Shown here: positions 7,544 to 15,956 of the stretch, one piece after another
Position numbering within the stretch: the first letter of the stretch is position 1
Layout: every line of letters starts with the position of its first letter
Source: JBLHOS01 sp047623825
GTDB taxonomy: Bacteria > Pseudomonadota > Alphaproteobacteria > Rhodobacterales > Rhodobacteraceae
Direction of reading: 5' to 3'
Length of the DNA stretch: 23,472 bases
Assembly (NCBI GenBank): GCA_047623825.1
Contig: JBLHOS010000050.1
Coordinates: forward strand, 1-23,472
The notes under the pieces: generated by a model
The model's input: the letters and a program-made list of their open reading frames with translations, nothing else
Told to the model about the DNA's origin: nothing
The model's database searches: none
Made by a program: the position numbers and the translations under genes

Positions 7544-9039
7544 GCGACATCATGATTGGGATCTTGTCGTTTCCCGTCTTGCTTGGCCTGATCTTTCTGC
7601 GGGTCCCGATCGGTTTGGCGATGTTCCTTGCGGGGCTGGTTGGACTGATCATCGTCACAGATGGTACGCATCTTCCATTCGCGCGGCTTAAGTCTGAGAC
7701 GTTTGGCACGTTTTCCAGCTATTCTTTGTCGATCATCCCGATGTTCCTTTTGATGGGCCATTTCGCCACGTTAGGTGGCATGTCTCAGGCGTTGTTCAAA
7801 GCTGCAGAAAGCTTTCTGGGCCACAGAAAGGGTGGTGTTGCCATGGCCGCCATCGGCGCCTGCGCTGGCTTTGGCGCGATCTGTGGATCATCTTTGGCAA
7901 CAGCCGCTACGATGAGCCGGGTCGCCTTGCCGGAGATGCGCAAATATGGCTACAGCGGTGGGTTTTCGACGGCGACATTGGCCGCAGGTGGCACGCTTGG
8001 CATTTTGATCCCACCCTCTGTCGTGCTGGTGATCTACGCGATCCTGACCGAGCAAAATATCGCAAAGCTGTTTTTGGCGGCGTTTATCCCCGGTGTCCTT
8101 GCGGCGCTGGGGTACGTCATCGTTATTTCGATCTATGTCCGTCTTTACCCCAAGGATGCCGGCATCACGCGTGAGCGGATCGGATACGCCGCGCGACTGC
8201 GGGCGTTGATCGATGTCTGGCCTGTTTTGATCATATTTTCACTTGTTGTTGGCGGCATCTATTTGGGATGGTTCACGCCAACCGAAGGGGCCGCCGTGGG
8301 GGCCTTGGGTACAGGCGTTATTGCGTGGGTTAATGGTGGGCTGACCCGCGCAACACTTGGCGAAAGCTTTGTGGTGACTGCGCGCGCGACCGCGATGATC
8401 TTTTTCATCGTTCTTGGTGCTGCGTTCTACAATGGCTTTTTGGCCCTGACGCAGGTCCCGCAAGAGATCGCAATGTGGGTTGGAAATCAGGGGTTCAGCC
8501 CGTGGCTGGTGATGCTGGTGATCTTGGTGTTCTATCTGTTGCTTGGCTGTCTGATGGACAGCCTGTCGATGATCCTTCTGACAATCCCGATCTTTTGGCC
8601 GGTGATCCTTGGATTGGACTTCGGCATGGTTACGTTGGCCGAATTACACGCAGATCGCGCCTTGGCGGTACTGGCCCAAGGCGTCGATTTGGCGCCCGAC
8701 ATGCTGTCAGGTATTCAGGCGGTTCTGGCTGATGGGGTTGAATTAACGCGTGAACAAATCCGCGCCCTTGGCCTGCGCGGCGTCAGTGAAGTGTCGTTGA
8801 ACCGTATCAACACCGAACGGGTTGCGATCTGGTTCGGCATTCTGGTTCTGATCGTCGTAGAGGTTGGGTTGATCACCCCGCCTGTCGGCATGAACTTGTT
8901 CATTATCAACGCGATGGACCGCAAAACGCCAATGGTTGAGACCTATAAGGCGGTACTTTTCTTCGTGGCGTCTGACATCGTTCGGATTGCTTTGCTGTTC
9001 TTGTTTCCAGCGATCACGCTGGTCTTGATACCGTGGTGA
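7540..9039 (+). CDS. dctM: TRAP transporter large permease, DctM family, with an extra internal segment
   Basis: About 499 residues with a dozen or so hydrophobic helices; this is the sodium-coupled transport channel of the TRAP system. DctM hallmarks are clear: SIIPMFLLMGHFATLGGMS, GICGSS-type AICGSSLATAATMSRV, GTLGILIPPSVVLVIY, FTPTEGAAVGA and VVEVGLITPPVGMNLFII. Typical DctM proteins are about 425-440 residues. This one is longer because a mostly polar stretch of some 65 residues (about 360-425, including LAPDMLSGIQAVLADGVELT) separates IPIFWPVILGLDFG from ERVAIWFGILVLIVVEVG, which are nearly contiguous in ordinary family members. The start is TTG at 7540 overlapping the dctQ stop; an ATG at 7552 is a possible alternative. 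Confidence 0.93.
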   Translation: MSDIMIGILSFPVLLGLIFLRVPIGLAMFLAGLVGLIIVTDGTHLPFARLKSETFGTFSSYSLSIIPMFLLMGHFATLGGMSQALFKAAESFLGHRKGGVAMAAIGACAGFGAICGSSLATAATMSRVALPEMRKYGYSGGFSTATLAAGGTLGILIPPSVVLVIYAILTEQNIAKLFLAAFIPGVLAALGYVIVISIYVRLYPKDAGITRERIGYAARLRALIDVWPVLIIFSLVVGGIYLGWFTPTEGAAVGALGTGVIAWVNGGLTRATLGESFVVTARATAMIFFIVLGAAFYNGFLALTQVPQEIAMWVGNQGFSPWLVMLVILVFYLLLGCLMDSLSMILLTIPIFWPVILGLDFGMVTLAELHADRALAVLAQGVDLAPDMLSGIQAVLADGVELTREQIRALGLRGVSEVSLNRINTERVAIWFGILVLIVVEVGLITPPVGMNLFIINAMDRKTPMVETYKAVLFFVASDIVRIALLFLFPAITLVLIPW

Positions 9040-9091
9040 TCGGGGATGGCCATGATACGCCCGGGGGGCCCAAATACGAAAGGCAGATTTG

Positions 9092-9856
9092 ATGCAGATT
9101 AAGGGACAGGTCGCACTGGTGACTGGTGGTGCAAGTGGGCTAGGTGAGGCGACCGCAAGATATTTGGCCAGCAAAGGCGCACAAGTCGGCATTCTGGATT
9201 TCGACACTGAGCGCGCGGTGCAGGTGGCCGGCGACATTGGTGGCTTTTCCCAGCATTGTGATGTCAGTAATGCCGAGCAGGTAGAGGCAGGCGTCGCGGC
9301 CATCGCCGCACGGTTCGCACAGGCTCCGCGCATTGCCGTAAATTGTGCTGGAATTGCATCGGCGGCGCGGATTGTCGGGCGCGAAGGCAAAACCTCAATC
9401 GCTCTTTTTCGCAAGGTGATCGAGGTTAATCTTTTTGGTACCTACAACGTCATGACCTACGCCGCGCAAGCGATGATGCAGATGCCGGTGCTGGACACGG
9501 GTGAGCGGGGCGTGATTATCAATACGTCCTCGGCGGCCTATGAGGATGGCCAGTTGGGGCAATCTGCCTATGCCGCTTCAAAAGGGGCCATCGCCTCAAT
9601 GTGTCTGCCCGCCGCGCGTGAGTTGGCCAAGCCGGGCATCCGCGTCATGGCCATCGCCCCGGGCCTGTTCAGCACCCCGATGATGGAAAGCCTGCCCGCA
9701 GAGACATCGGCCCAGATCACCGCCAATATTCCCTTTCCAGCACGCCTTGGCGCGCCTGTGGAATTTGGCCAGCTGGTTGGCGATATTGTAGAGAACCCAT
9801 ACCTGAACGGTACGGTCATCCGCCTTGATGGTGCGGTGCGTTTGCCGCCACGGTGA
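9092..9856 (+). CDS. Short-chain dehydrogenase, HSD10-like 3-hydroxyacyl-CoA dehydrogenase type
   Basis: A 254-residue classical SDR. The cofactor motif TGGASGLG is at residues 11-18, LDFD at 35-38 supplies an acid that favours NAD over NADP, NCAG is at 84-87, and the catalytic set is Ser146/147 in INTSSAAY with Tyr160 and Lys164 in SAYAASKG. The end of the protein (PFPARLGAPVEFGQLV, then NPYLNGTVIRLDGAVR) resembles type-2 3-hydroxyacyl-CoA dehydrogenases, which oxidise hydroxyacyl-CoAs in branched or short-chain acyl-CoA breakdown. The ATG at 9092 is chosen over the TTG at 9089 and follows an AAGGCAG site. It lies 52 bases after dctM and probably acts on the product of the imported substrate. 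The SDR call is certain; the substrate is not. Confidence 0.85.
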   Translation: MQIKGQVALVTGGASGLGEATARYLASKGAQVGILDFDTERAVQVAGDIGGFSQHCDVSNAEQVEAGVAAIAARFAQAPRIAVNCAGIASAARIVGREGKTSIALFRKVIEVNLFGTYNVMTYAAQAMMQMPVLDTGERGVIINTSSAAYEDGQLGQSAYAASKGAIASMCLPAARELAKPGIRVMAIAPGLFSTPMMESLPAETSAQITANIPFPARLGAPVEFGQLVGDIVENPYLNGTVIRLDGAVRLPPR

Positions 9857-9900
9857 CGTAGATCCCGTCAGCCCGATGTTGCCTGTGGTAGGTTAGAAGT

Positions 9901-10995
9901 TCAATCTGGTCCGTCAATCCGCGCCGGGGTCTGGGCCAGATCGGCCAACTTTTCCAATAGTGCCTTGCGACTGGCAATCAGGCGGTCTGTCAACCGACTG
10001 CCGCTGTGAAACACGATCCAGCCGCGCGTTTCTTGTCGCCTTTGGGTCAGAACATCGTCGAAACTCATAGCGCTGGTACCCGTCAGCGGGGCAAGGATGA
10101 AGATCGCGGCGGCTGTGACCAGACCCCAACGCGACATGTGGCAGGCGGACAATCAGGGTAAAAAGCGACTGGGCCAGAAATCGCAGGGTCAGTGCGGGGG
10201 GAGGGGCGCCCACCTGCGCATCTCGCAAACTGGCGGCGCCCAGCATGACGTCATAGGCGCGCAAATTCTGGCGCAAAGCGCCTGTGCGTTGGGTGATATC
10301 TTCGGATCCGCGGATATCCTGCCCAGATCGCGCGCCGACTGGCTGCTGTATCGTCCATGGCCGGATCCGACGGTTACTCTGGGCCATTTGCACCCAAATT
10401 CCAGCTGCGGGCGCGATCAGCTGAACCTCTTCCCCGGTTTCATGGCTATGGATCACATCTTGGAGCGCGTCTTGGATCTGACCGGTTAGGCGTTTGATGT
10501 CATTAGCGGCAGGTTTTTGTACTGCATTCCGGGTCTGTGCGTGTGGCAGGTCAATTAAAATCAGCATCCCGATCTCTATCCGGACATAACAGCGCAAGTG
10601 GCTCTTGGCGTCACAATTAAGACCAACGGGCAAAATCTTTAGATCTAGCCACCTTTTGGTCTGCTTGACCTGCAGCGCGATCTGCGCGGTCCCGCTTGTG
10701 AGGGGATGGACAGTGGGGTCATTACGGCTGATCCGTTTGGGAAAAATCGCCAAGATGCCACCCGCCGCCCAGTCGGTTTAGCGAACGCGTCGTCCAGGTT
10801 TCCTGACGGGGCGCGACCATCCTGATGGCGAAAAAATGCGTTTATCGGCACCCCACTCAAAGCGCGCAATGCCGCGTCAGATCTGCCAGTCTGCGTTCAC
10901 TGTTAGTCATGTGCGCAAAAATCTCAGCTCATGGTCCGACAAAGCCTGAAGGGACAGCATCGCAAAGAATGGGATCAAGTCGTTGAGCCACAAGG
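9901..10995 (-). pseudogene. Probable decayed gene, unrecognised
   Basis: No single frame gives a normal protein, but protein-like pieces occur on the minus strand in successive frames. Around 10990-10900 one frame reads ALWLNDLIPFFAMLSLQALS then a stop. The same frame, after further stops, opens from about 10753 and is free of stops to 9914. Between about 10150 and 9901 a different frame looks better, with a hydrophobic stretch (WGLVTAAAIFILAPLTG) followed by a charged helix (RLIASRKALLEKLADLAQ) and a stop at 9901-9903. An opposite-strand frame (10097-10489) is also open, so open length alone proves little. The reading as one old membrane-associated gene broken by stops and shifts is inference. 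The family is not recognised. Confidence 0.35.
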
Positions 10996-11362
10996 CTCCC
11001 TGAGAGTGAGTTTACGTATTTGCGGGTGGGATGTGACCACCAGGATGGACTTTTCAAATTGAGCTTGGCCGGTGACCGCCTGAACCGGTCCAATAGGCCT
11101 GCAAATTTCTGTCATGTTATATAAGACCTGACTGGTTTCGACGTGTTCGCGGTGCAGGCACTGCCCGTTCTTCATGATCGGTATAGTTGCTTTGTAAGGA
11201 AGACGTCGTATGCCTGTTCCTCCAGCCTTTTTGGCTTAGCCTACCCGCACGGTGTCAAACCAACCCAGCCCGTTTGAGAGATTTCAATCTCTGCCGCAGC
11301 GACGTGGCCTTGCGCGCTACGGTCTGGCATTATGAAGGTGTCTGGTTTGAACGCAGACTTAG
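10996..11362. other. No supportable gene
   Basis: Short frames exist on both strands, for example 10975-11175 on minus and 11187-11513 on plus, but none has a ribosome binding site, a family motif or consistent coding character. The best guess is continued gene decay between the dehydrogenase gene and the carnitine island. Nothing regulatory was recognised. Confidence 0.4.
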
Positions 11363-11770
11363 GTTCTTGGCGAAAAGGTCGGGGCCGCGACCACGATCGG
11401 TTGGGCGCCTGCAGCCAACGCCCATCCATCGCAACTCAACCTCTTTGATCGCAATCACCGGCAGACTGGCAAAATCTCGTTTCACTTTGCGTATCAAGAC
11501 CTTATGGCAATAGGCATTGAGGTCGGTGTTGCATCTGCCGCGTGGCAGGACGGCAGCACCCGTGGTCTGCACGTGGGTTTGATGTTTCTAAATTGTCGGG
11601 CAGATCCTGGGCCGTCTTGTCCGATGCCGATGATCTATGCCGCAATTCCAGCGCGGCGGGCGGAGCCCGAGGTTTATACCTTTTGGGCCCCGTGCGCGCT
11701 GGCAGACCGCTATGATCCATTTTATGCGCTCGTAGCCAAAAAAACGGATCTACGTTTGGTATGGCAATGA
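11363..11770 (+). other. Possible remnant of a coding sequence, unrecognised
   Basis: The plus frame after a TAG at 11360-11362 is open for 136 codons. It passes through GAATTIGWAPAANAHPSQLN, HFAYQDLMAIGIEVGVASAA and ends YDPFYALVAKKTDLRLVWQ before TGA. The only ATG that would give a plausible start is internal, at 11504 (88 residues), and lacks a clear ribosome binding site. Composition looks protein-like at both ends, but no domain is recognised. The minus strand has a competing open frame (11330-11572), so strand is uncertain. It is either a small hypothetical gene from 11504 or the tail of a truncated one. Confidence 0.25.
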
Positions 11771-11947
11771 CCAAAAATCAGCTTGGTTTAGACTTTTGCG
11801 CCAACCAAACCCGTGCCACTGCGGTTGTCGGCCTGACATGTTTCTTGGTGCCACGTTGGCGCGACGACGGTCGGCGAAATGCAATTTACTTGATGTGGCT
11901 CAAGGATAAAGTGTGTGATCGCGCGTGACTAAAGATTTATACGCGCA
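11771..11947. other. Gene-free spacer
   Basis: No coding frame, promoter or hairpin can be supported here. Confidence 0.4.
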
Positions 11948-12193
11948 CTATTTGAACAGAGGGCTGGCAAGTACAATCAAGATATTGATAGTTTTTTTGT
12001 CGCCGTCGCGGCGATAGGTCGGATAGATCAAGTGATCAAAAATGAGGGCATCGGGCACCAATAAAATCGTGCCCGAGGCCAGATTATCAGCAAGCATCTT
12101 CTGGTCCAGATGGGCACTGCCGGAGCCGTGTTGCATCATGTTAAACGCTATTTCAGGCGTCCCAACTGAGCGTTTTGGAGTGTATCGTATGGT
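11948..12193 (-). pseudogene. Possible C-terminal gene remnant, unrecognised
   Basis: A minus frame open from about 12193 to a TAG at 11948-11950 gives an 81-codon stretch. It has no good start: the first ATG is at 12139 and lacks a ribosome binding site. The end reads convincingly as protein, with LVPDALIFDHLIYPTYRRDG followed by a beta-strand-like ILIVLASPLFK. The YRRDG turn leading into a hydrophobic strand recalls the end of PAS-like sensory domains in Rhodobacteraceae, but this is only an impression. It is most likely the tail of a gene whose front was lost. Confidence 0.3.
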
Positions 12194-12434
12194 TTAAAAT
12201 CATCGTTTCAGCGCAAGCTCTAAGTTGAGAGCCTGGCGCCCTTGTCGACGGGGTCAAACACGCGGTGGCCAAGCGCATCCGCCAACGTTTGAATGCGCAA
12301 ACCTAACCTTGATTTTGCAGGCGTGCTGAAACATCCACGATCTCGCGATGGGTGCCGTTCGAGCAGTTTTTGATTTTTTTGGTAAAAGGTTTTGCTAGAT
12401 TGGTCGGCCTCTGATGGCATCGGGCTACGCTGGT
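12194..12434. other. Spacer downstream of the AraC-type regulator
   Basis: A minus frame at 12220-12525 is open but overlaps the end of the regulator gene in another frame and has no family features. No terminator-like hairpin with a T-run was seen. Confidence 0.4.
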
Positions 12435-13373
12435 CTAACTGTGCGTTTTTCGGATTTTCCGGATCGACGTGCCGAATGTCATCGTGAAGGCGCGGCTGAG
12501 GGCTGGGGCGGATGAAAACCCACATCGCAGCGCGATTTCGGCCACACTCAACTTGGATTCAGTCGCCAGATCGCGGGCACGGCCCAAACGTAGTAATTGG
12601 TGATAGCGACCTGGTGCGATGTTCAATTCTTGGTTGAACAGTCGGTGTAACGTCCGTTCAGAGGTCCGGGCGCGGATGCAAATCTGTGGTAATGATAAGG
12701 GCTGCTCAACTGTCTCAGCCATGGCGTTTATAGCGCGCAACAGGGCAGGCGGGCTGTGACGCAACGGCCCTTCCCGGCGAGGGGGTTGGTCTGGATCATA
12801 TAAGAACATTCTGGAGGTGTCGAAGGCGGCAACCGCACCAAACTGCGCCTTTATCAGATGTAAAATCAGATCCAAGGCCGATGAGGCGCCGCCACAGGTC
12901 ATCATCCGACCCGAGATCACATAGCTTTTGCGCGACAGGTTAACCCGCGGGAAAGCCTCCTGAAAATCATCGAATTCTTGCCAGTGCAGGGTGGCATCAT
13001 GGCCATCCAGCAGGCCTGCTGCTGCCATCAACCAAGCGCCCGCATCCAAGCCGATCATCCGGTCTGATCTGTGGGCCAACTGGCGAATGCGTGACAACGT
13101 GGCGCTAGTTGCGTGGATGCGTGCGCCGTAGCCCGAGACAAGGATTGTCGTTTGTCCCGCGATGGGACCGTCTGGTGCGGCGCTTGGCGAAATGCTCAAC
13201 CCGCTGGAACTGCGCACGGCTTGGCCCGACAATGTCTCAACAGACCAGCTTGGCGCGGCCCCCAGCATCCGGGTCCTGACATCGCGCAACGGCTCCATCG
13301 CACTGGCCAGCACCAAGTTTGAGAACCCGTCAAACAGGACAAATCGGAAATGATGTGGTGCTGCGTTTGGCAT
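12435..13373 (-). CDS. GlxA/CdhR-type transcription regulator (DJ-1/PfpI domain plus AraC helix-turn-helix), probable carnitine regulator
   Basis: A 312-residue regulator. The N-terminal half (about 10-185) is the amidase-like DJ-1/PfpI domain, which serves as sensor in this group; it includes FVLFDGFSNLVLASAMEPLR, MIGLDAGAWLMAAAGLLDG and TCGGASSALDLILHLI. The C-terminal part (about 215-312) is a double AraC-type helix-turn-helix, with LPQICIRARTSERTLHRLFN and SVAEIALRCGFSSAPALSRA. This architecture matches Pseudomonas CdhR, which activates carnitine catabolism when carnitine is present. Here the gene diverges from the carnitine enzymes across a 92-base gap, so it probably controls them. The ATG at 13373 has no strong ribosome binding site. 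The architecture is certain; the carnitine role is a context inference. Confidence 0.88.
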   Translation of the reverse strand: MPNAAPHHFRFVLFDGFSNLVLASAMEPLRDVRTRMLGAAPSWSVETLSGQAVRSSSGLSISPSAAPDGPIAGQTTILVSGYGARIHATSATLSRIRQLAHRSDRMIGLDAGAWLMAAAGLLDGHDATLHWQEFDDFQEAFPRVNLSRKSYVISGRMMTCGGASSALDLILHLIKAQFGAVAAFDTSRMFLYDPDQPPRREGPLRHSPPALLRAINAMAETVEQPLSLPQICIRARTSERTLHRLFNQELNIAPGRYHQLLRLGRARDLATESKLSVAEIALRCGFSSAPALSRAFTMTFGTSIRKIRKTHS

Positions 13374-13376
13374 GAT

Positions 13377-13406
13377 TTGTTATATTTATGGCAGAATTAG
13401 TATCAT
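13377..13406 (+). promoter_or_regulatory. Possible promoter of the carnitine operon
   Basis: TTGTTA (13377-13382) and TATCAT (13401-13406) are spaced by 18 bases, within the only A+T-rich part of the 92-base gap between the divergent regulator and the BKACE gene. The interval from 13407 to about 13440 has short, imperfect inverted repeats around GTCTCGCTAGAC that could hold a regulator site. Assigned by eye only. Confidence 0.35.
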
Positions 13407-13465
13407 AACAATCGTAAGGTCTCGCTAGACTTCGCGAAACTGTGCAGCCTATCCAAGGACACCGG

Positions 13466-14377
13466 ATGCCGCTTACCATGAACAGAACAGCCTTTATCAC
13501 ATGTGCGGTCACGGGATCGGGGGCGACGCAAGATAAGTCGCCACATGTGCCCCGCTCCCCGGAAGAAATCGCCAATTCGGCGATTGAGGCTGCAAAGGCG
13601 GGGGCGGCCGTCGTGCATTGCCATGTTCGCGACCCAAAAACTGGAGCGCCGTCGCGCAATCCCAAGCTCTACCGTGAGCTGACGGACCGCATTCGCAGCG
13701 CTGATGTCGATGTTATCTTGAACCTGACCGCGGGTATGGGCGGCGATATGGTCTTTGGTTCGACCGAGGCGCCATTGCCGCTCAATATTGCGGCGACCGA
13801 TATGGTGGGTGCAACTGAGCGTTTGGTACATATCGCTGAATGCCTGCCAGAAATCTGCACACTCGATTGCGGCACCATGAATTTTGCCGAAGCTGATTAT
13901 GTCATGACAAATACGCCGGGAATGCTGCGTGCGATGGGCAAGATGATGACTGATCTGGGTGTGAAGCCCGAGATTGAGGCGTTCGATACCGGCCATCTTT
14001 GGTTCGCCAAGCAGCTGGTGAATGAGGGGATTTTGACCTCACCAGCCTTGGTTCAGTTGTGCATGGGGGTGCCTTGGGGCGCGCCAAATGACCTTAATAC
14101 CTTCATGGCGATGGTTAATAATATACCGCCCGATTGGTCCTGGTCTGCCTTTTCATTGGGGCGTGATCAGATGCCATATGTGGCCGCCTCGGTGCTGGCG
14201 GGGGGCAACATTCGGGTCGGCCTAGAGGATAACCTGTTCTTGGAGAAAGGTGTTCTGGCGACTAACGCGCAACTTGTCGAGCGCGCGGCCTCGATTGTCA
14301 CCAATTTGGGGGGCCGGTTATTGGGCCCGCAAGAGGTCCGAGAACAACTTGGTCTGACCAAGCGGGCACCGGTATGA
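13466..14377 (+). CDS. BKACE-family 3-dehydrocarnitine cleavage enzyme (betainyl-CoA-forming)
   Basis: A 303-residue member of the beta-keto acid cleavage enzyme family (DUF849). In carnitine catabolism this enzyme condenses 3-dehydrocarnitine with acetyl-CoA and splits it to betainyl-CoA and acetoacetate. The zinc ligands His51 and His53 lie in VVHCHVRDPKTG, and Glu254 in VGLEDNLFLEKG completes the site. LNLTAGMGGDM and GVPWGAPND are further family blocks. The frame is open from a GTG at 13442, but the ATG at 13466 is preferred because AAGGA (13455-13459) is six bases before it. Its stop overlaps the dehydrogenase start by ATGA. The carnitine assignment comes from that fused neighbour; the family call is independent of it. 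Pseudomonas names the equivalent cdhC. Confidence 0.92.
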   Translation: MPLTMNRTAFITCAVTGSGATQDKSPHVPRSPEEIANSAIEAAKAGAAVVHCHVRDPKTGAPSRNPKLYRELTDRIRSADVDVILNLTAGMGGDMVFGSTEAPLPLNIAATDMVGATERLVHIAECLPEICTLDCGTMNFAEADYVMTNTPGMLRAMGKMMTDLGVKPEIEAFDTGHLWFAKQLVNEGILTSPALVQLCMGVPWGAPNDLNTFMAMVNNIPPDWSWSAFSLGRDQMPYVAASVLAGGNIRVGLEDNLFLEKGVLATNAQLVERAASIVTNLGGRLLGPQEVREQLGLTKRAPV

Positions 14378-15816
14378 GCCGCGTTGCAGCGATCATCGGC
14401 GGCGGCGTCATTGGCGGCGGTTGGGCCGCACGCTTCTTGCTGAACGGATGGGATGTGCGGGTCTATGACCTTGACCCAGAGGCGCCGCGCAAAATCGGGG
14501 AGGTGTTGACCAACGCCCGCCGTGCGCTGCCGTCTCTTTATGACAAGGCAATGCCCGTCGAGGGGCAGCTAACCTACGTATCCTCAATCAAGGACGCGGT
14601 GACAGGTGCGACTTGGATCCAAGAAAGTGTGCCTGAACGTCTGTCGATCAAGCAATCCACCTTTGCTGAGATTCAGGCTCATGCCAGTGCAGACGCGTTG
14701 ATTGGGTCCTCAACCTCAGGTTTTAAACCGTCTGAGCTGCAAGAGGGGGCTGTTAATCCCAGCCAAATTTTTGTCGCCCATCCGTTTAACCCGGTCTATT
14801 TGCTGCCCTTGGTTGAGGTGGTGCCCTCCGCCAAAACATCGGCGGATGTGGCGGCGCGCGCGCAAAGCCTCCTGACGTCATTGGGTATGAAGCCCCTGAT
14901 GGTGCGCAAGGAAATTGACGCCCATATCGCAGATCGGTTTCTAGAAGCGGTTTGGCGCGAGGGGTTGTGGCTGGTCAAAGACGGGATCGCCACAACTGAG
15001 GAAATTGACGACGCAATCCGCTTTGGCTTTGGGCTGCGATGGGCGCAGATGGGCCTGTTTGAAACTTACCGCGTCGCCGGCGGTGAGGCGGGAATGAAGC
15101 ATTTCATGGCCCAGTTTGGTCCAGCCCTGAAATGGCCCTGGACCAAGTTAATGGATGTGCCTGAGTTCACCGATGAATTGGTCGACCTGATCGCGTCACA
15201 ATCTGACGCGCAATCTGGCCATATGACGATCCGTGAATTGGAGCGTTTGCGCGATGACAATCTGGTTGGGATCATGCGTTCCTTGCGCAAAACCGGCAGT
15301 GGTGCGGGCGGCGTCATTATTGCGCATGAGGCTGCGTTTCCACCAAGCCCGGCAATTGATCTGCCGGTGACAGTGCGCAGACAAGTGCCGCAAACTTGGA
15401 CCGACTATAACGGCCACATGAATGAAACCCATTACCTAGAGGCCGGCGCCCAAGCGACCGATACATTCATGGAAATGATCGGCGCAGATGCCGCCTATAT
15501 CGCGTCCGGCAACAGCTATTTCACCGTTGAAACGCATATTCGCCATCTCGATGAGGTGCACGAAGGCGCGATGATTGAGATCACAACGCAGGTTCTGGTC
15601 GGTGAGGGCAAGAAACTGCATCTCTTTCACCGAATGTTTGGACCCAATGGCGTGCAAATTGCAACGTGTGAGACGTTCTTGTTGCATACTGATCTGCAAA
15701 CCCGTCGGTCTGCGCCGCCATTGCCACATATTGCAAGTAGGCTTGAGGCGTTTGCCGAGGCCCACGCCAGTATGCAGCGACCCGACGGCGCCGGGCGTTA
15801 CGTGGGTGAGCGTTAG
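14374..15816 (+). CDS. L-carnitine dehydrogenase fused to betainyl-CoA thioesterase
   Basis: A 480-residue fusion. Residues 1 to about 318 are a 3-hydroxyacyl-CoA-dehydrogenase-like domain that oxidises L-carnitine to 3-dehydrocarnitine with NAD. It has the glycine-rich IIGGGVIGGGWAARF at 7-21, the acidic YDLD at 31-34 that selects NAD, the catalytic region GSSTSGFKPS, and His136 in VAHPFNPVYLLPLVEVV. Residues from about 325 are a hotdog thioesterase with WTDYNGHMNETHYLEAG, expected to release glycine betaine from betainyl-CoA. Unfused dehydrogenases end near 320 residues. Such fusions are known in alphaproteobacteria. It is coupled to the BKACE gene by ATGA, so all three steps from carnitine to glycine betaine sit in two genes. 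Pseudomonas uses separate cdhA and cdhB. Confidence 0.93.
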   Translation: MSRVAAIIGGGVIGGGWAARFLLNGWDVRVYDLDPEAPRKIGEVLTNARRALPSLYDKAMPVEGQLTYVSSIKDAVTGATWIQESVPERLSIKQSTFAEIQAHASADALIGSSTSGFKPSELQEGAVNPSQIFVAHPFNPVYLLPLVEVVPSAKTSADVAARAQSLLTSLGMKPLMVRKEIDAHIADRFLEAVWREGLWLVKDGIATTEEIDDAIRFGFGLRWAQMGLFETYRVAGGEAGMKHFMAQFGPALKWPWTKLMDVPEFTDELVDLIASQSDAQSGHMTIRELERLRDDNLVGIMRSLRKTGSGAGGVIIAHEAAFPPSPAIDLPVTVRRQVPQTWTDYNGHMNETHYLEAGAQATDTFMEMIGADAAYIASGNSYFTVETHIRHLDEVHEGAMIEITTQVLVGEGKKLHLFHRMFGPNGVQIATCETFLLHTDLQTRRSAPPLPHIASRLEAFAEAHASMQRPDGAGRYVGER

Positions 15817-15831
15817 ACTGGCACCAGTCTA
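15814..15831. repeat. Near-perfect palindrome spanning the fusion gene stop codon
   Basis: TAGACTGG and CCAGTCTA form an 8-bp inverted repeat with only CA between them, and the first TAG is the stop codon of the dehydrogenase-thioesterase gene. No T-run follows, so it is a poor intrinsic terminator. It may be a protein-binding site or a small mRNA-end hairpin. Confidence 0.5.
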
Positions 15832-15956
15832 GGTGAACCAGAATTTCTGCGTAAACGGCGCCGACTGCATGTTCGAAGGGACGATCTGGGCCGCCGGATA
15901 ATGTGTGATGTGATGTCCGGGGTTGGATATTACGGGCGGTCGGCTAAAGTCCTGTG

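Noticed and set aside
10097..10489. A plus-strand open frame of 130 codons
   Set aside because: Lies opposite the longer minus frame, has no family features and no ribosome binding site; probably a chance opening in G+C-rich DNA.
9914..10753. A 279-codon open frame on the minus strand as an intact gene
   Set aside because: It starts with TTG without a ribosome binding site, its last third reads as low-quality basic sequence while another frame looks more natural, and no domain is visible. Treated as part of a decayed gene.
12220..12525. A minus frame of 101 codons overlapping the end of the CdhR-type regulator
   Set aside because: Overlaps a well-supported gene in a different frame and has no recognisable content.
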